NCBI GenBank assembly: GCA_028693555.1
Contig: JAQUVD010000006.1
Location: forward strand, 1 to 64,000
Source: Hespellia sp.
GTDB lineage: Bacteria; Bacillota; Clostridia; Lachnospirales; Lachnospiraceae
Length of the DNA stretch: 64,000 nt
Direction of reading: 5' to 3'
Shown here: in pieces, positions 1-8,217 of the stretch
Layout: the number at the start of each line of letters is the position of its first letter
Numbering within the stretch: position 1 is the stretch's first letter
The notes under the pieces: generated by a model
Seen by the model: only the letters and a program-made list of their open reading frames with translations
Databases searched by the model: none
What the model was told of the DNA's origin: nothing
Position numbers and translations under genes: made by a program

Positions 1-2
1 AC

Positions 3-311
3 GAAAGACAAAAAATGGAAGCGGTATTATATGCGCTTGCGAGTAAATTCCTAGATAGGCAGGAGTTAAGCGAAGTGAAGGAGGTAATAAGAATGACGGA
101 ATTAGGAAGGATGCTGAAAGAGGAAGGAAAAGCAGAGGGGAAAGTAGAGGGAAAAGCACTGGATGTATTGGAACTTCTTGAGGAGTACGGCAAGATCCCG
201 GGTAATCTGCAGGAACTTATTATGTCTCAGAAAGACAGTGCAATCTTAAGTAAATGGCTTAAACTTGCAGCGAAGGTTGAGAGTATTGAGGAGTTTACCC
301 GTAAGATGTAA
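3..311 (+). CDS. Rpn/PD-(D/E)XK-type protein, C-terminal part (cut by window edge)
   Basis: The reading frame is open from the window edge to a stop at 309-311. It encodes the last ~100 residues of the protein found complete at 631-1524 and 1844-2713. Only the C-terminal helical and charged tail is visible; the nuclease-like part lies outside the window. The tail holds the units EEGK-AEGK-VEGK, one or two fewer than the next copy. I infer that it is the first visible member of a tandem array; the function rests on the complete copies. Confidence 0.7.
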   Translation, partial: ERQKMEAVLYALASKFLDRQELSEVKEVIRMTELGRMLKEEGKAEGKVEGKALDVLELLEEYGKIPGNLQELIMSQKDSAILSKWLKLAAKVESIEEFTRKM

Positions 312-386
312 AGCGTGTAGTTTTTGCAATCGCCAACGATATTTGAAACTTTAATCTTGTCGTGTCGGTTCGATTGCAAAATCTTT

Positions 387-449
387 AAATGTGTGATAGA
401 GTAATTCCCACAGATGATAGTAAAAAAGGGAATTTTCTATCACACATTT
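387..449. repeat. Inverted repeat in the gap before the second Rpn copy
   Basis: Arms 387-399 (aaatgtgtgatag) and 437-449 (ctatcacacattt) are perfectly complementary, and inner blocks aattccc (403-409) and gggaatt (428-434) extend the stem. The loop is ~18 nt. There is no T-run directly after it, so a simple intrinsic terminator is not obvious; it could be an mRNA hairpin or a protein-binding dyad. The rest of the 312-630 gap is AT-rich leader with a ribosome binding site (AAGGAAGG) just before 631. Confidence 0.7.
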
Positions 450-630
450 GTATTATATTTAAACGGAAAAGCTTTCTATGTTTTTCCATTCAGATCAACC
501 ATTTCTGGTGAAATTCCAAATCAAAACATAAGAATAAAGTTTCAACGAATTAAGAGAGTCTATTGTCTGTATTATTTTCGTGTGAAAAAGATAGAAAAAT
601 CCGCCAAACTCGTATGGAAAGGAAGGTTAT

Positions 631-1524
631 ATGGCGTACGAAGAGAAAAGAAAGGTGCCAGAGCCGCGGGAAGACGCGGCTCTAAAAGAGGCGATGACCT
701 ATTTCGGAGAAGTTTTGCTCCCATTTTTCGGAATTAGGGAAAGGGTCACGGTGATACTGCCGACAGAAGAAATCCGATTGGAGATGCAGCGGCTTTATGA
801 GGACTTCAATTATGGAACGGAAGATGGAAAAATCCTGCATTTTGAATTCCAAAGTAAGAACGAAGGTCTTGCGGGGTTAAAACGTTTTCGGGTATATGAA
901 GCAGTGACAAGCAGGAAATATAAGAAAGAAGTTGTCACGTATGTGCTATATTCCGGAAAGATCAAAAATCCCATGACGGAGTTTACGGAAGGCGTTAACA
1001 CATATCGTGTTATACCGATCATCATGACGGAGAAGAATGCCGATGCGATTATCCAAAAGGTAGAGCGGAAAGAAAAACTGTTAAAAGAAGATTTGATTTC
1101 ATTATTGCTTACCCCGCTGATGTCGGGTACAATAACAATAGTAGAACGAGTGAAAACATCTTTTTCCATTATGCAGAGAGAAGAAAAGATGTTAGAGCAA
1201 GACGAAAGACAAAAAATGGAAGCGGTATTATATGCGCTTGCGAGTAAATTCCTAGATAGGCAGGAGTTAAGCGAAGTGAAGGAGGTAATAAGAATGACGG
1301 AATTAGGAAGGATGCTGAAAGAGGAAGGGAAGGCAGAAGGGAAAGAAGAAGGGAAAGTAGAGGGAAAAGCACTGGATGTATTGGAACTTCTTGAGGAGTA
1401 CGGCAAGATCCCGGGTAATCTGCAGGAACTTATTATGTCTCAGAAAGACAGTGCAATCTTAAGTAAATGGCATAAGCTTGCAGCGAAGGTTGAGAGTATT
1501 GAAGAGTTTACCCGTAAGATGTAA
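631..1524 (+). CDS. Rpn-family / PD-(D/E)XK nuclease-like protein, copy 2
   Basis: The 297-aa protein has an N-terminal region like the Rpn (recombination-promoting nuclease) and PD-(D/E)XK transposase-like families: an acidic residue before a strand, then an H-F-E-F-Q-S-K motif (residues ~71-77) that fits the (D/E)-x-K/Q nuclease core. A helical middle follows, then a low-complexity charged tail with four xEGK units (EEGK, AEGK, EEGK, VEGK) and a C-terminal helix. The start has an AAGGAAGG ribosome binding site. Family members are DNA endonucleases linked to recombination or phage defence; activity here is inferred. No transposon ends were found. Confidence 0.7.
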   Translation: MAYEEKRKVPEPREDAALKEAMTYFGEVLLPFFGIRERVTVILPTEEIRLEMQRLYEDFNYGTEDGKILHFEFQSKNEGLAGLKRFRVYEAVTSRKYKKEVVTYVLYSGKIKNPMTEFTEGVNTYRVIPIIMTEKNADAIIQKVERKEKLLKEDLISLLLTPLMSGTITIVERVKTSFSIMQREEKMLEQDERQKMEAVLYALASKFLDRQELSEVKEVIRMTELGRMLKEEGKAEGKEEGKVEGKALDVLELLEEYGKIPGNLQELIMSQKDSAILSKWHKLAAKVESIEEFTRKM

Positions 1525-1599
1525 AGCGTGTAGTTTTTGCGATCGCCAACGATATTTGAAACTTTAATGTTGTCGTGTCAGTTCGATTGCAAAATCCTT

Positions 1600-1662
1600 A
1601 AATGTGTGATAGAGTAATTCCCACAGATGATAGTAAACAAGGGGATTTTCTATCACACATTT
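1600..1662. repeat. Inverted repeat in the gap before the third Rpn copy
   Basis: This is the copy of the 387-449 dyad, 1213 bp on. The outer 13-bp arms are identical to those of the first copy. The inner arm and loop carry two base changes (gggaatt to gggattt; an A to C in the loop), so the outer stem is conserved while the inner stem is weaker. The 1525-1843 gap otherwise repeats the leader at 312-630. Confidence 0.65.
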
Positions 1663-1843
1663 GTATTATATTTAAACGGAAAGGTTTTCTATACTTTTCC
1701 AATCAGATCAACCATTTCTGGTAAAATTTCAAATCAAAACATAAGAATAAAGTTTCAACGAATCAAGAGAGTCTATTGTCTGTATTATTTTCGTGTGAAA
1801 AAGATAGAAAAATCTGCCAAACTCATATGGAAAGGAAGGTTAT

Positions 1844-2713
1844 ATGGCGTACGAAGAGAAAAGAAAGGTGCCAGAGCCGCGGGAAGACGCGGCTCTAAAA
1901 GAGGCGATGACCTATTTCGGAGAAGTCTTGCTCCCATTTTTCGGAATTAGGGAAAGGGTCACGGTGATACTGCCGACAGAAGAAATCCGATTGGAGATGC
2001 AGCGGCTTTATGAGGACTTCAATTATGGAACGGAAGATGGGAAAATTCTGCATTTTGAATTCCAAAGTAAGAATGAAGGTCTTGCGGGGTTAAAACGTTT
2101 TCGGGTATATGAAGCAGTGACAAGCAGGAAATATAAGAAAGAAGTTGTCACGTATGTGCTATATTCCGGAAAGATCAAAAATCCCATGACGGAGTTTACG
2201 GAAGGCGTTAACACATATCGTGTTATACCGATCATCATGACGGAGAAGAATGCCGATGCGATTATCCAAAAGGTAGAGCGGAAAGAAAAACTGTTAAAAG
2301 AAGATTTGATTTCATTATTGCTTACCCCGCTGATGTCGGGTACAATAACAATAGTAGAACGAGTGAAAACATCTTTTTCCATTATGCAGAGAGAAGAAAA
2401 GATGTTAGAGCAAGACGAAAGACAAAAAATGGAAGCGGTATTATATGCGCTTGCGAGTAAATTCCTAGATAGGCAGGAGTTAAGCGAAGTGAAGGAGGTA
2501 ATAAGAATGACGGAATTAGGAAGGATGCTGAAAGAGGAAGGGAAGGCAGAAGGAAAATCGCTGGATATATTGGAACTTCTTGAGGAGTACGGCGAGATCC
2601 CAGGCAATCTGCAGGAACTTATTATGTCTCAGAAAGACAGTGCAATCTTAAGTAAATGGCATAAGCTTGCAGCGAAGGTTGAGAGTATTGAGGAGTTTAC
2701 CCGTAAGATGTAA
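1844..2713 (+). CDS. Rpn-family / PD-(D/E)XK nuclease-like protein, copy 3
   Basis: This 289-aa protein is almost identical to the 631-1524 copy through the nuclease-like part. It differs in the tail, where only EEGK-AEGK remain, followed by SLDILELLEEYGEIPG instead of ALDVLELLEEYGKIPG. The copies therefore vary by whole 12-bp units, as expected for slippage in a short repeat. Same start context and ribosome binding site as copy 2. After its stop comes the LytTR regulator promoter region, so this gene ends the array. Confidence 0.7.
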   Translation: MAYEEKRKVPEPREDAALKEAMTYFGEVLLPFFGIRERVTVILPTEEIRLEMQRLYEDFNYGTEDGKILHFEFQSKNEGLAGLKRFRVYEAVTSRKYKKEVVTYVLYSGKIKNPMTEFTEGVNTYRVIPIIMTEKNADAIIQKVERKEKLLKEDLISLLLTPLMSGTITIVERVKTSFSIMQREEKMLEQDERQKMEAVLYALASKFLDRQELSEVKEVIRMTELGRMLKEEGKAEGKSLDILELLEEYGEIPGNLQELIMSQKDSAILSKWHKLAAKVESIEEFTRKM

Positions 2714-2808
2714 TAGCAGCACAATCTTATATCGAAACATTGTTGCAAAGTAGAGAAAACAAGCATGCAGAAGCATTGTGCGTAAAATAGATTTCATGGA
2801 GGAATTAC

Positions 2809-2838
2809 GACCTCTTACCTCAGAAAAATGACCTCTTA
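2809..2838 (+). promoter_or_regulatory. Probable LytTR binding site (two 9-bp direct repeats)
   Basis: The 9-mer gacctctta occurs at 2809-2817 and again at 2830-2838, separated by exactly 12 bp, so the repeats sit two helical turns apart on one face. This is the layout known for LytTR-family regulators such as AgrA and ComE (two 9-bp direct repeats with a 12-bp spacer). It lies 11 bp upstream of the -35 element of the LytTR gene promoter, a position suited to activation. Autoregulation is inferred. Confidence 0.7.
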
Positions 2839-2849
2839 TTGAAAAAGCA

Positions 2850-2877
2850 TTTACACTTTGAATCATTCTGTTAAAAT
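2850..2877 (+). promoter_or_regulatory. Promoter of the LytTR-LiaF-cbiG-cbiJ unit
   Basis: TTTACA (2850-2855), 16-bp spacer, TAAAAT (2872-2877). The start codon at 2899 follows a GGAGAGGG ribosome binding site. Confidence 0.6.
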
Positions 2878-2898
2878 GCAAAGCATGGAGAGGGAACA

Positions 2899-3360
2899 AT
2901 GAAAATACGAATGGAAATCGACGAAAACATAACAGAAAATGAAGTGATTATCAGGTGCAGCCAACTGAGCGAGGATGTACTCAGTGTACAAAAACTGATT
3001 GCGGAGGCGGCAACGTCAGGAAAACAGATGACTGTGTACAGGGGTGAAACAGAATATTTTATTTCACCGAAAAAGATCCTATTCTTTGAGACGGACGCAG
3101 AAGGCGTATGTGCACATACGAGAGACGAAGTTTATCTTGTTAGGTATAAGTTGTATGAACTGGAGGAATTACTTCCGGGTTTCTTTGTAAGAGTATCAAA
3201 ATCAACGATTTTAAATCTCAATGAGATCTATTCGGTTGAGAAAAAGATTTCTACATCTAGCATTGTTCAGTTCCAGAACACGCATAAGCAGGTATATGTC
3301 TCGCGGCATTATTTAAAAGCTCTGCGGGACCGATTAGAAGAAAAGAGGATGAGAGGATGA
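2899..3360 (+). CDS. LytTR-family DNA-binding transcriptional regulator
   Basis: This 153-aa protein has a short N-terminal part (1-40) and a LytTR domain from about residue 45 to the end, with the typical core KILFFETD, YELEELLP, FVRVSKSTILNLN and VSRHYLKALRDRL. It has no receiver domain, so it is the single-domain type that is often paired with a membrane protein thought to sense or restrain it. The next gene overlaps by four bases (ATGA) and encodes a four-TM protein, which fits that pairing. The direct repeats upstream suggest that it regulates its own operon, which also carries cbiG and cbiJ. Confidence 0.88.
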   Translation: MKIRMEIDENITENEVIIRCSQLSEDVLSVQKLIAEAATSGKQMTVYRGETEYFISPKKILFFETDAEGVCAHTRDEVYLVRYKLYELEELLPGFFVRVSKSTILNLNEIYSVEKKISTSSIVQFQNTHKQVYVSRHYLKALRDRLEEKRMRG

Positions 3361-4040
3361 AAAAAGAAAATATATTCTGGGGATTATTTTTTATCGTAGC
3401 GGCAGTATTACTTATAGTTGGGAGGTTTGGGGTTTTTCAGAACATTAATGTCTGGAGTATTCTGATCTCAGTATTCTTTGTGGCATGGCTTGTACGAAGT
3501 GTCGCCCGTATAGATGTTGGGGGCATTCTGTTCTCCATAGCCTTCTTATGCATTGTATATGCAAGGCCATTGGGAATTACTGCAATTACGCCATGGCCTG
3601 TACTTGGTGCAGCGTTGCTTGGAAGTATTGGTTTTTCTTTTATATTTCCGCATCACCATTCGCATGAACATCGCATTGAGAAGTTTGATAGTACGGAGGA
3701 AGTGCATGGCAATACCGTAGAGTGTGCGACAACGTTCGGTTCCAGCATTAAATATATTAATTCGGATGATTTGAGCTGTGTCAATGTAGACTGCAATTTT
3801 GGTGCGATGAAAATCTATTTCGATAACTCGATGATCCAGTCCGAATGTGCGGTACTCGATATGAAAGTTTCGTTTGCAGGAATCGAGCTGTATGTACCAA
3901 AGACATGGAATATTGAGAATAATGTGAACTTCTCATTTGGAGGAATGGAAGAGAAGAATCGAAGCGAGAGCAGTGGAGCACCGACGCTTGTGCTGCAGGG
4001 AAGTGTAAGTTTTGCAGGAGTGACGGTTCTGTATGTGTAG
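3357..4040 (+). CDS. LiaF-like membrane protein (four TM segments, soluble C-terminal domain)
   Basis: The 227-aa protein has four predicted membrane segments at about residues 8-24, 32-48, 55-72 and 79-97, then a His-rich patch HHHSHEH (99-105) and a C-terminal soluble domain (~115-227) with the repeated pattern cNFGamkIYfd and vSFAGielYVP. That pattern is typical of the LiaF/VraT C-terminal domain of cell-envelope stress systems. It overlaps the LytTR gene by ATGA, so the two are translationally coupled, and it probably modulates that regulator. The His patch may bind metal, which would be of interest next to cobalt-pathway genes; that part is speculation. Confidence 0.75.
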   Translation: MKKENIFWGLFFIVAAVLLIVGRFGVFQNINVWSILISVFFVAWLVRSVARIDVGGILFSIAFLCIVYARPLGITAITPWPVLGAALLGSIGFSFIFPHHHSHEHRIEKFDSTEEVHGNTVECATTFGSSIKYINSDDLSCVNVDCNFGAMKIYFDNSMIQSECAVLDMKVSFAGIELYVPKTWNIENNVNFSFGGMEEKNRSESSGAPTLVLQGSVSFAGVTVLYV

Positions 4041-4097
4041 CGGGAAGTGATGATATTCATAGACGAAGAATGCATTATGAATGGAGCAAATAAGAAG

Positions 4098-5210
4098 ATG
4101 CAAGACGGGAAAAATGAAAAAAGGCGGATCGCCATCTTTAGTTTTACAGACGATGGAAGTAAGTTAAACAGAAGTCTTCGTGAGAGTTTGAAGCAGCAGG
4201 ACGTTTTATGTGAGAGTTATGCCGTAGATAGATTTGCTGATAAATATCAGCTGTCAGTGCTGCCGGCGGATTTAAAAGCGTGGATAGGTGCGCAGTGGGG
4301 AAGGCTGAATTTTCTGTTCATCGGAGCTGCGGGAATTGCAGTTCGCTATATTGCGCCCTGGGTTGTAGATAAGTTCACGGACTCTGCAGTATTGTCGGTA
4401 GATGAGGATGGTCAGTATGTGATTCCACTTCTGTCAGGACATCTTGGAGGAGCGGTGGACATTGCAAGGCAGATAGCGCAGAGCATCGAAGCAACTCCGG
4501 TTATTAGCACTGCAACAGACAGAAAAGGACGTTTTGCAGTAGATGTGTTTGCAAAAAAGAACCAGTTATATCTTGGTGACAGACAGGCAGCCAAGCAGAT
4601 ATCAGCAGCAATTTTAGAGGGGAGGGCCATTGGATTTTACAGCATATATCCAGTGTATGGAGAATTTCCTAAAGGGCTTAAGCTGGTATCGGATATATTG
4701 GAATTGAAGCAATATCAAAATGCGGTTACGGTGTTGGATTCCAGACAATATAAAGCTTCCATTGCTGGATTAGATAACGGGAATGTAAAAAAAAATCGCA
4801 CACAACTCCAACTATATCCGAAAAATATAATTCTTGGTATTGGCTGCAGGAAAGGCACTGCGAAAGATTGTCTAATAGGACAGCTGTCTGCGTTGCTGGC
4901 TCATCACAATCTTTCTTTTCAACAGGTTCAGAAGATAGTCAGTATTGACGTTAAGAAAGACGAGATGGGGATTTTGGAATTTGCGGCAGAATATGGGATT
5001 CCATTCGAGACATTTTCTGCGGAAGAACTCGGACAGGTAAAGCAGGTCAGCAGCAGTTCCATATTTGTAAAAGAGACCGTCGGTGTCGATAATGTCTGCG
5101 AGCGGGCTGCAAAAAGAGCATGCCCGGAGGGAGAACTGATTCAGCCGAAGATATGTCTGGACGGAGTGACTGCTGCAATCGTGAAAGCAGATGTGAAGGT
5201 GAGGTTTTAA
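4098..5210 (+). CDS. cbiG: Cobalt-precorrin-5A hydrolase CbiG
   Basis: CbiG opens the delta-lactone of cobalt-precorrin-5A, releasing acetaldehyde, in the anaerobic corrin pathway. The protein shows conserved blocks: the N-terminal IAIFSFTDDG, then GAAGIAVRYIAP, LLSGHLGGA, and the C-terminal domain start LGIGCRKGT. The frame is open from a GTG at 4047 (ATGs at 4050 and 4077). I prefer ATG 4098 because the family usually begins just before the first conserved strand and a GGAG lies 12 bp upstream, but the choice is uncertain. It follows the LiaF-like gene closely and precedes cbiJ by 1 bp. No B12 riboswitch precedes it. Confidence 0.9.
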   Translation: MQDGKNEKRRIAIFSFTDDGSKLNRSLRESLKQQDVLCESYAVDRFADKYQLSVLPADLKAWIGAQWGRLNFLFIGAAGIAVRYIAPWVVDKFTDSAVLSVDEDGQYVIPLLSGHLGGAVDIARQIAQSIEATPVISTATDRKGRFAVDVFAKKNQLYLGDRQAAKQISAAILEGRAIGFYSIYPVYGEFPKGLKLVSDILELKQYQNAVTVLDSRQYKASIAGLDNGNVKKNRTQLQLYPKNIILGIGCRKGTAKDCLIGQLSALLAHHNLSFQQVQKIVSIDVKKDEMGILEFAAEYGIPFETFSAEELGQVKQVSSSSIFVKETVGVDNVCERAAKRACPEGELIQPKICLDGVTAAIVKADVKVRF

Positions 5211-5211
5211 C

Positions 5212-5991
5212 ATGGAACGATTACTTATATTTGCGGGAACGACAGAAGGCCGGCGGCTGGCAGAATTTGCAGAGAAGCTGCAGGTTCAGGTCTACGTCAG
5301 TGTCGCAACAGAATATGGCAGAGAATCCATGGGAACATATGCGAATACCAAAATCATTTCTGGAAGGATGGATGCTGCCGAGATTGCATCATTTCTGGAA
5401 AAGAATCAGATTACGCGGGTAGTGGATGCAACACATCCGTACGCAATTCTCGTGACGGAGAACATCAGGAAAGTATGCAGGGAAAAAGGGGTGCCATACA
5501 TTCGTTGTCTGCGTGATACAGAAGAACACGATATGAAAGAAAATGAAAATATGATATTCGTGCAATCTGTGAAACAGGCGGTGTCATATTTAAAAAATAC
5601 AACAGGAAATATTTTGATTACGACGGGAAGCAAAGAGCTGGCTCAATATACAGAGCTGGAACAGTATCAGGAACGCTGTTATGCGCGTGTCCTTTCGACA
5701 AAAGCTGCAATAGAAAAAAGCATTGATCTGGGATTTGAGGGCAGACATCTGATCGCAATGCAGGGCCCGTTTTCAAAAGAAATGAATATTGCCATGCTGC
5801 ATGATACAGGTGCGAAATATATGGTGACGAAGGAATCTGGAAAAATAGGCGGTTTTGGGGAAAAACTGGAGGCTGCAAAAACTGCGGCAGCAAAATTAAT
5901 TGTGGTTGGAAGGCCAAGGGAGACCGGATATAATTTGACAGAAGTATGCAATGTTTTGGCAAAGGAGTTGACAAGAAATAACACAAAGTAG
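5212..5991 (+). CDS. cbiJ: Cobalt-precorrin-6A reductase CbiJ/CobK
   Basis: CbiJ reduces cobalt-precorrin-6A with NAD(P)H. The 259-aa protein begins with the family motif IFAGTTEGR (residues 6-14), has DATHPYA (~70-76) and ends with the typical P-R-E-T-G-Y segment. The length is normal for the family. It starts one base after the cbiG stop, so the two form one transcription unit. Its 3-prime end contains a TTGACA promoter element that seems to drive the next, riboswitch-controlled operon. Confidence 0.92.
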   Translation: MERLLIFAGTTEGRRLAEFAEKLQVQVYVSVATEYGRESMGTYANTKIISGRMDAAEIASFLEKNQITRVVDATHPYAILVTENIRKVCREKGVPYIRCLRDTEEHDMKENENMIFVQSVKQAVSYLKNTTGNILITTGSKELAQYTELEQYQERCYARVLSTKAAIEKSIDLGFEGRHLIAMQGPFSKEMNIAMLHDTGAKYMVTKESGKIGGFGEKLEAAKTAAAKLIVVGRPRETGYNLTEVCNVLAKELTRNNTK

Positions 5992-5997
5992 TAACAT
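5968..5997 (+). promoter_or_regulatory. Promoter of the main cobalamin operon
   Basis: TTGACA (5968-5973), 18-bp spacer, TAACAT (5992-5997). It lies inside the end of cbiJ and just upstream of the riboswitch aptamer, so the transcript would start near 6004. Confidence 0.5.
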
Positions 5998-6011
5998 GAG
6001 ACCATCTAATA

Positions 6012-6240
6012 AGCAATAGGTGTCGGATGATATCATCCGCTGAATAGGGAAACAGGTGTGAATCCTGTACGATCTCGTCGCTGTGATAGGGAGCGTATGC
6101 AAGATAATGTCACTGGGAAACCGGGAAGATGTGCATATGTGAAGAACTTAAGTCAGAAGACCTGCCATTGCCGGTACTAGAGCAAGAGCTCCAACCACGA
6201 GGAATTGGTTGCACGGTTACCAAAACGAAAACGTTTTGAC
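6012..6240 (+). ncRNA. Cobalamin (B12) riboswitch
   Basis: The aptamer shows the conserved blocks in order: GAATAGGGAA (~6042-6051), CAGGTGTGAATCCTG, CGCTGTG, GTCACTGGGAA, CCGGGAAGA and the B12 box AAGTCAGAAGACCTGCC (6150-6166). The aptamer proper ends near 6172. The following 60-70 bases, with the CAACCA/TGGTTG stem, belong to the expression platform. It would lower expression of the downstream operon when adenosylcobalamin is plentiful. Between here and the cbiK start I see a weak stem at ~6313-6334 followed by a T-rich stretch (6335-6347), a possible terminator. Confidence 0.95.
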
Positions 6241-6391
6241 ATGATATAGATATGCAATCGCCTAACAGCATATTTATATTTAATGACTGTAGGAAGACAA
6301 CAAAGTGGACCGGAGGATTCATTTTGGTGTCTTTTTATTTTTTGAAAGTACTCTATTAGATGCAAAACAAATCAATAGGAGGAATAAAAGT

Positions 6392-7597
6392 ATGAAAAAG
6401 AAGAAACTTCGTATTGTTGTATCCTTGTTATGTGTGGGTGCAATGGTAATGTCATTGTCTGCATGTGGCAGCAAAAATACACAGGATACAGGAAGTACAG
6501 CTGCCGGAAGCACAACAGAGACGGATGCAGACCAGGCAGCAGCAGATAAAGTTGCAGCACTTATCGATGACATCTATGTGCAGCAGAGAACAGACGATAC
6601 AGATGCACAGTGTGAAAAGGCAAAGAAAGCATGGGATGCTCTGACAGATAAACAGAAAGAACTGGTAGAGGGCGAGAACGCAGATCCGGATTATTTTGGA
6701 AGAGATACCGGAGATGCATCGGCAGATGATCCACTGAATCAGGATAACATCGGCGAGAATGAAATTCTGGTTGTCAGCTTTGGTACTTCCTTTAATGACA
6801 GCCGCGCGACAGACATTGGCGAAATTGAGAGCGCAATTCAGGCAGCAAATCCAGACTGGGCAGTTCGAAGAGCCTTTACAGCACAGATTATTATCAACCA
6901 CGTTCAGTCAAGAGATGGTGAAAAGATTGATAATGTTACACAGGCAATGGACCGTGCAGTAGACAACGGCGTAAAAAATCTTGTCGTACAGCCAACCCAC
7001 CTGATGCATGGTGCGGAATACGATGAATTCTCTGAGACGGTATTAGGCTATGAGGATAAGTTTGACAGTGTAAAGATCGCAGAACCACTTCTCGGTGAAG
7101 TGGGAACTGATGCCACAGCAATCAATGTAGATAAAGAAGCCACAGCAAAAGCACTTGCGGCGGAGACACTGAAAAAGGCTGGATTTGACAGTATGGAAGC
7201 AGCAGACGCAGATGGAACAGCGTTTGTATTTATGGGACATGGTACTTCTCATACAGCAAAAATAACATACAGTCAGATGCAGACACAGATGGAAACACTG
7301 GGATATAAAAATGTATTCATTGGAACAGTAGAAGGCGAGCCGGAAGATACGGCGTGCGAAGCAGTAATCGAAAAGCTGGCAGCTGCAGGTTACAAAAAAG
7401 TGATAATTCGTCCACTTATGGTAGTGGCCGGAGATCATGCAAATAACGATATGGCCGGAGAAGATGCGGACTCATGGTTAAGCCAGTTCAAGGCATCAGG
7501 AAACTTCGACAGTGTAGATACTCAGATTGAAGGACTTGGAAGAATTCCTGCAATTCAGGACATCTATGTTGCTCATACGGCAGCGGTGATACAGTAA
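6392..7597 (+). CDS. cbiK: Exported lipoprotein CbiK (sirohydrochlorin cobaltochelatase)
   Basis: CbiK inserts cobalt (or iron) into sirohydrochlorin, the entry step of the anaerobic pathway. The start at 6392 has an AGGAGG site. The 401-aa product begins with a lipoprotein signal (lipobox LSAC, lipidated Cys25) and a helical linker (~50-115). The chelatase domain begins near residue 122 (EILVVSFGTSF), with metal-binding histidines in PTHLMHGAEYDE (~203-214) and FMGHGTSH (~280-287). Export is odd for a biosynthetic chelatase. Periplasmic CbiK forms are known in Desulfovibrio. A role with surface tetrapyrrole handling is possible. First gene after the riboswitch. Confidence 0.9.
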   Translation: MKKKKLRIVVSLLCVGAMVMSLSACGSKNTQDTGSTAAGSTTETDADQAAADKVAALIDDIYVQQRTDDTDAQCEKAKKAWDALTDKQKELVEGENADPDYFGRDTGDASADDPLNQDNIGENEILVVSFGTSFNDSRATDIGEIESAIQAANPDWAVRRAFTAQIIINHVQSRDGEKIDNVTQAMDRAVDNGVKNLVVQPTHLMHGAEYDEFSETVLGYEDKFDSVKIAEPLLGEVGTDATAINVDKEATAKALAAETLKKAGFDSMEAADADGTAFVFMGHGTSHTAKITYSQMQTQMETLGYKNVFIGTVEGEPEDTACEAVIEKLAAAGYKKVIIRPLMVVAGDHANNDMAGEDADSWLSQFKASGNFDSVDTQIEGLGRIPAIQDIYVAHTAAVIQ

Positions 7598-7662
7598 TCA
7601 GGTGATGACACTGTATCATTAGAAAAGATGAAGCAAAAAAAGAAGGCAGCAGGGAGAGAAAA

Positions 7663-8199
7663 ATGAAAAAGATATTGAAGTTAATTGTAACATTGACGTG
7701 CGTACTTATGATGACTGTATCACTGGCAGCATGCACAAACGCCGCAAAAGAAAACACAGAAGGTTCTACAGCGGCAGAAGCGAAGACAACAGCGCAGGAT
7801 AATACGAAAGAAGATACAAAGAAAGCATCGCTTGCAGATGGTGTGTATACGGCAGATTTTACGACAGACAGCAGTATGTTCCATGTAAATGAAGCGAAAA
7901 ATGGAAAAGGTGAGTTAACGGTGAAAGATGGACAGATGACCATTCATATTACACTTTCATCACAGAACATCGTGAATTTATTTGAGGGAACAGCAGAAGA
8001 TGCACAGAAGGATGAAGCAGAGCTTCTTATGCCGACAACAGATACGGTTACATATGAGGATGGAACAACCGAAGATGTATATGGATTCGATGTTCCGGTT
8101 CCGGCGTTGGATGAAGAGTTTGACCTTGCATTAATCGGAACAAAAGGGAAATGGTATGATCATAAGGTTTCTGTTTCCAATCCGGAAGCGGCAGAGTAA
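7663..8199 (+). CDS. Small lipoprotein with NEAT-like beta domain
   Basis: The 178-aa protein has a lipoprotein signal (lipobox LAAC, Cys24), a Thr/Glu/Lys-rich linker (25-55) and one domain (~57-172) that begins LADGVYTADF and contains GKGELTVKDGQMTIHITLSS, a layout that resembles the ligand-binding NEAT/beta-sandwich proteins that hold haem. The N-terminal region of the following substrate-binding protein (DGTYIPSSF, GKVEITCSGVTV) looks like the same fold. Being between cbiK and btuF it probably captures a corrinoid or another tetrapyrrole at the cell surface. Function is inferred from context. Confidence 0.65.
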   Translation: MKKILKLIVTLTCVLMMTVSLAACTNAAKENTEGSTAAEAKTTAQDNTKEDTKKASLADGVYTADFTTDSSMFHVNEAKNGKGELTVKDGQMTIHITLSSQNIVNLFEGTAEDAQKDEAELLMPTTDTVTYEDGTTEDVYGFDVPVPALDEEFDLALIGTKGKWYDHKVSVSNPEAAE

Positions 8200-8217
8200 T
8201 ACATGAAATGAATGAGA

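Larger units (their letters stand above)
1..2713 (+). repeat. Tandem duplication, 1213-bp unit (Rpn-type gene plus leader)
   Basis: The gene and its ~320-bp upstream region recur with an offset of 1213 bp (for example the inverted repeat at 387-449 recurs at 1600-1662, and the internal ATG at 1216 recurs at 2429). The first partial copy is offset by 1201 bp because it lacks one 12-bp EGK-coding unit present in the second. Copies are nearly identical with few substitutions, so the duplication is recent or kept homogeneous by gene conversion. After the third copy the sequence diverges at once, marking the array end at about 2713. Confidence 0.9.

Noticed and set aside
414-737. Frame of 107 codons overlapping the Rpn start (and its twin at 1627-1950)
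   Set aside because: It covers the leader with the dyad and then runs out of frame through the nuclease gene start; the sequence is kept only because the whole 1213-bp unit is duplicated.
810-1406. Long reverse-strand frame inside the Rpn gene (also 2023-2607)
   Set aside because: Ser/Phe-rich shadow of the well-supported plus-strand gene, without a ribosome binding site.
631-2713. Insertion sequence or transposon
   Set aside because: Only PD-(D/E)XK-type proteins are present; no terminal inverted repeats with target duplications were found around the array.
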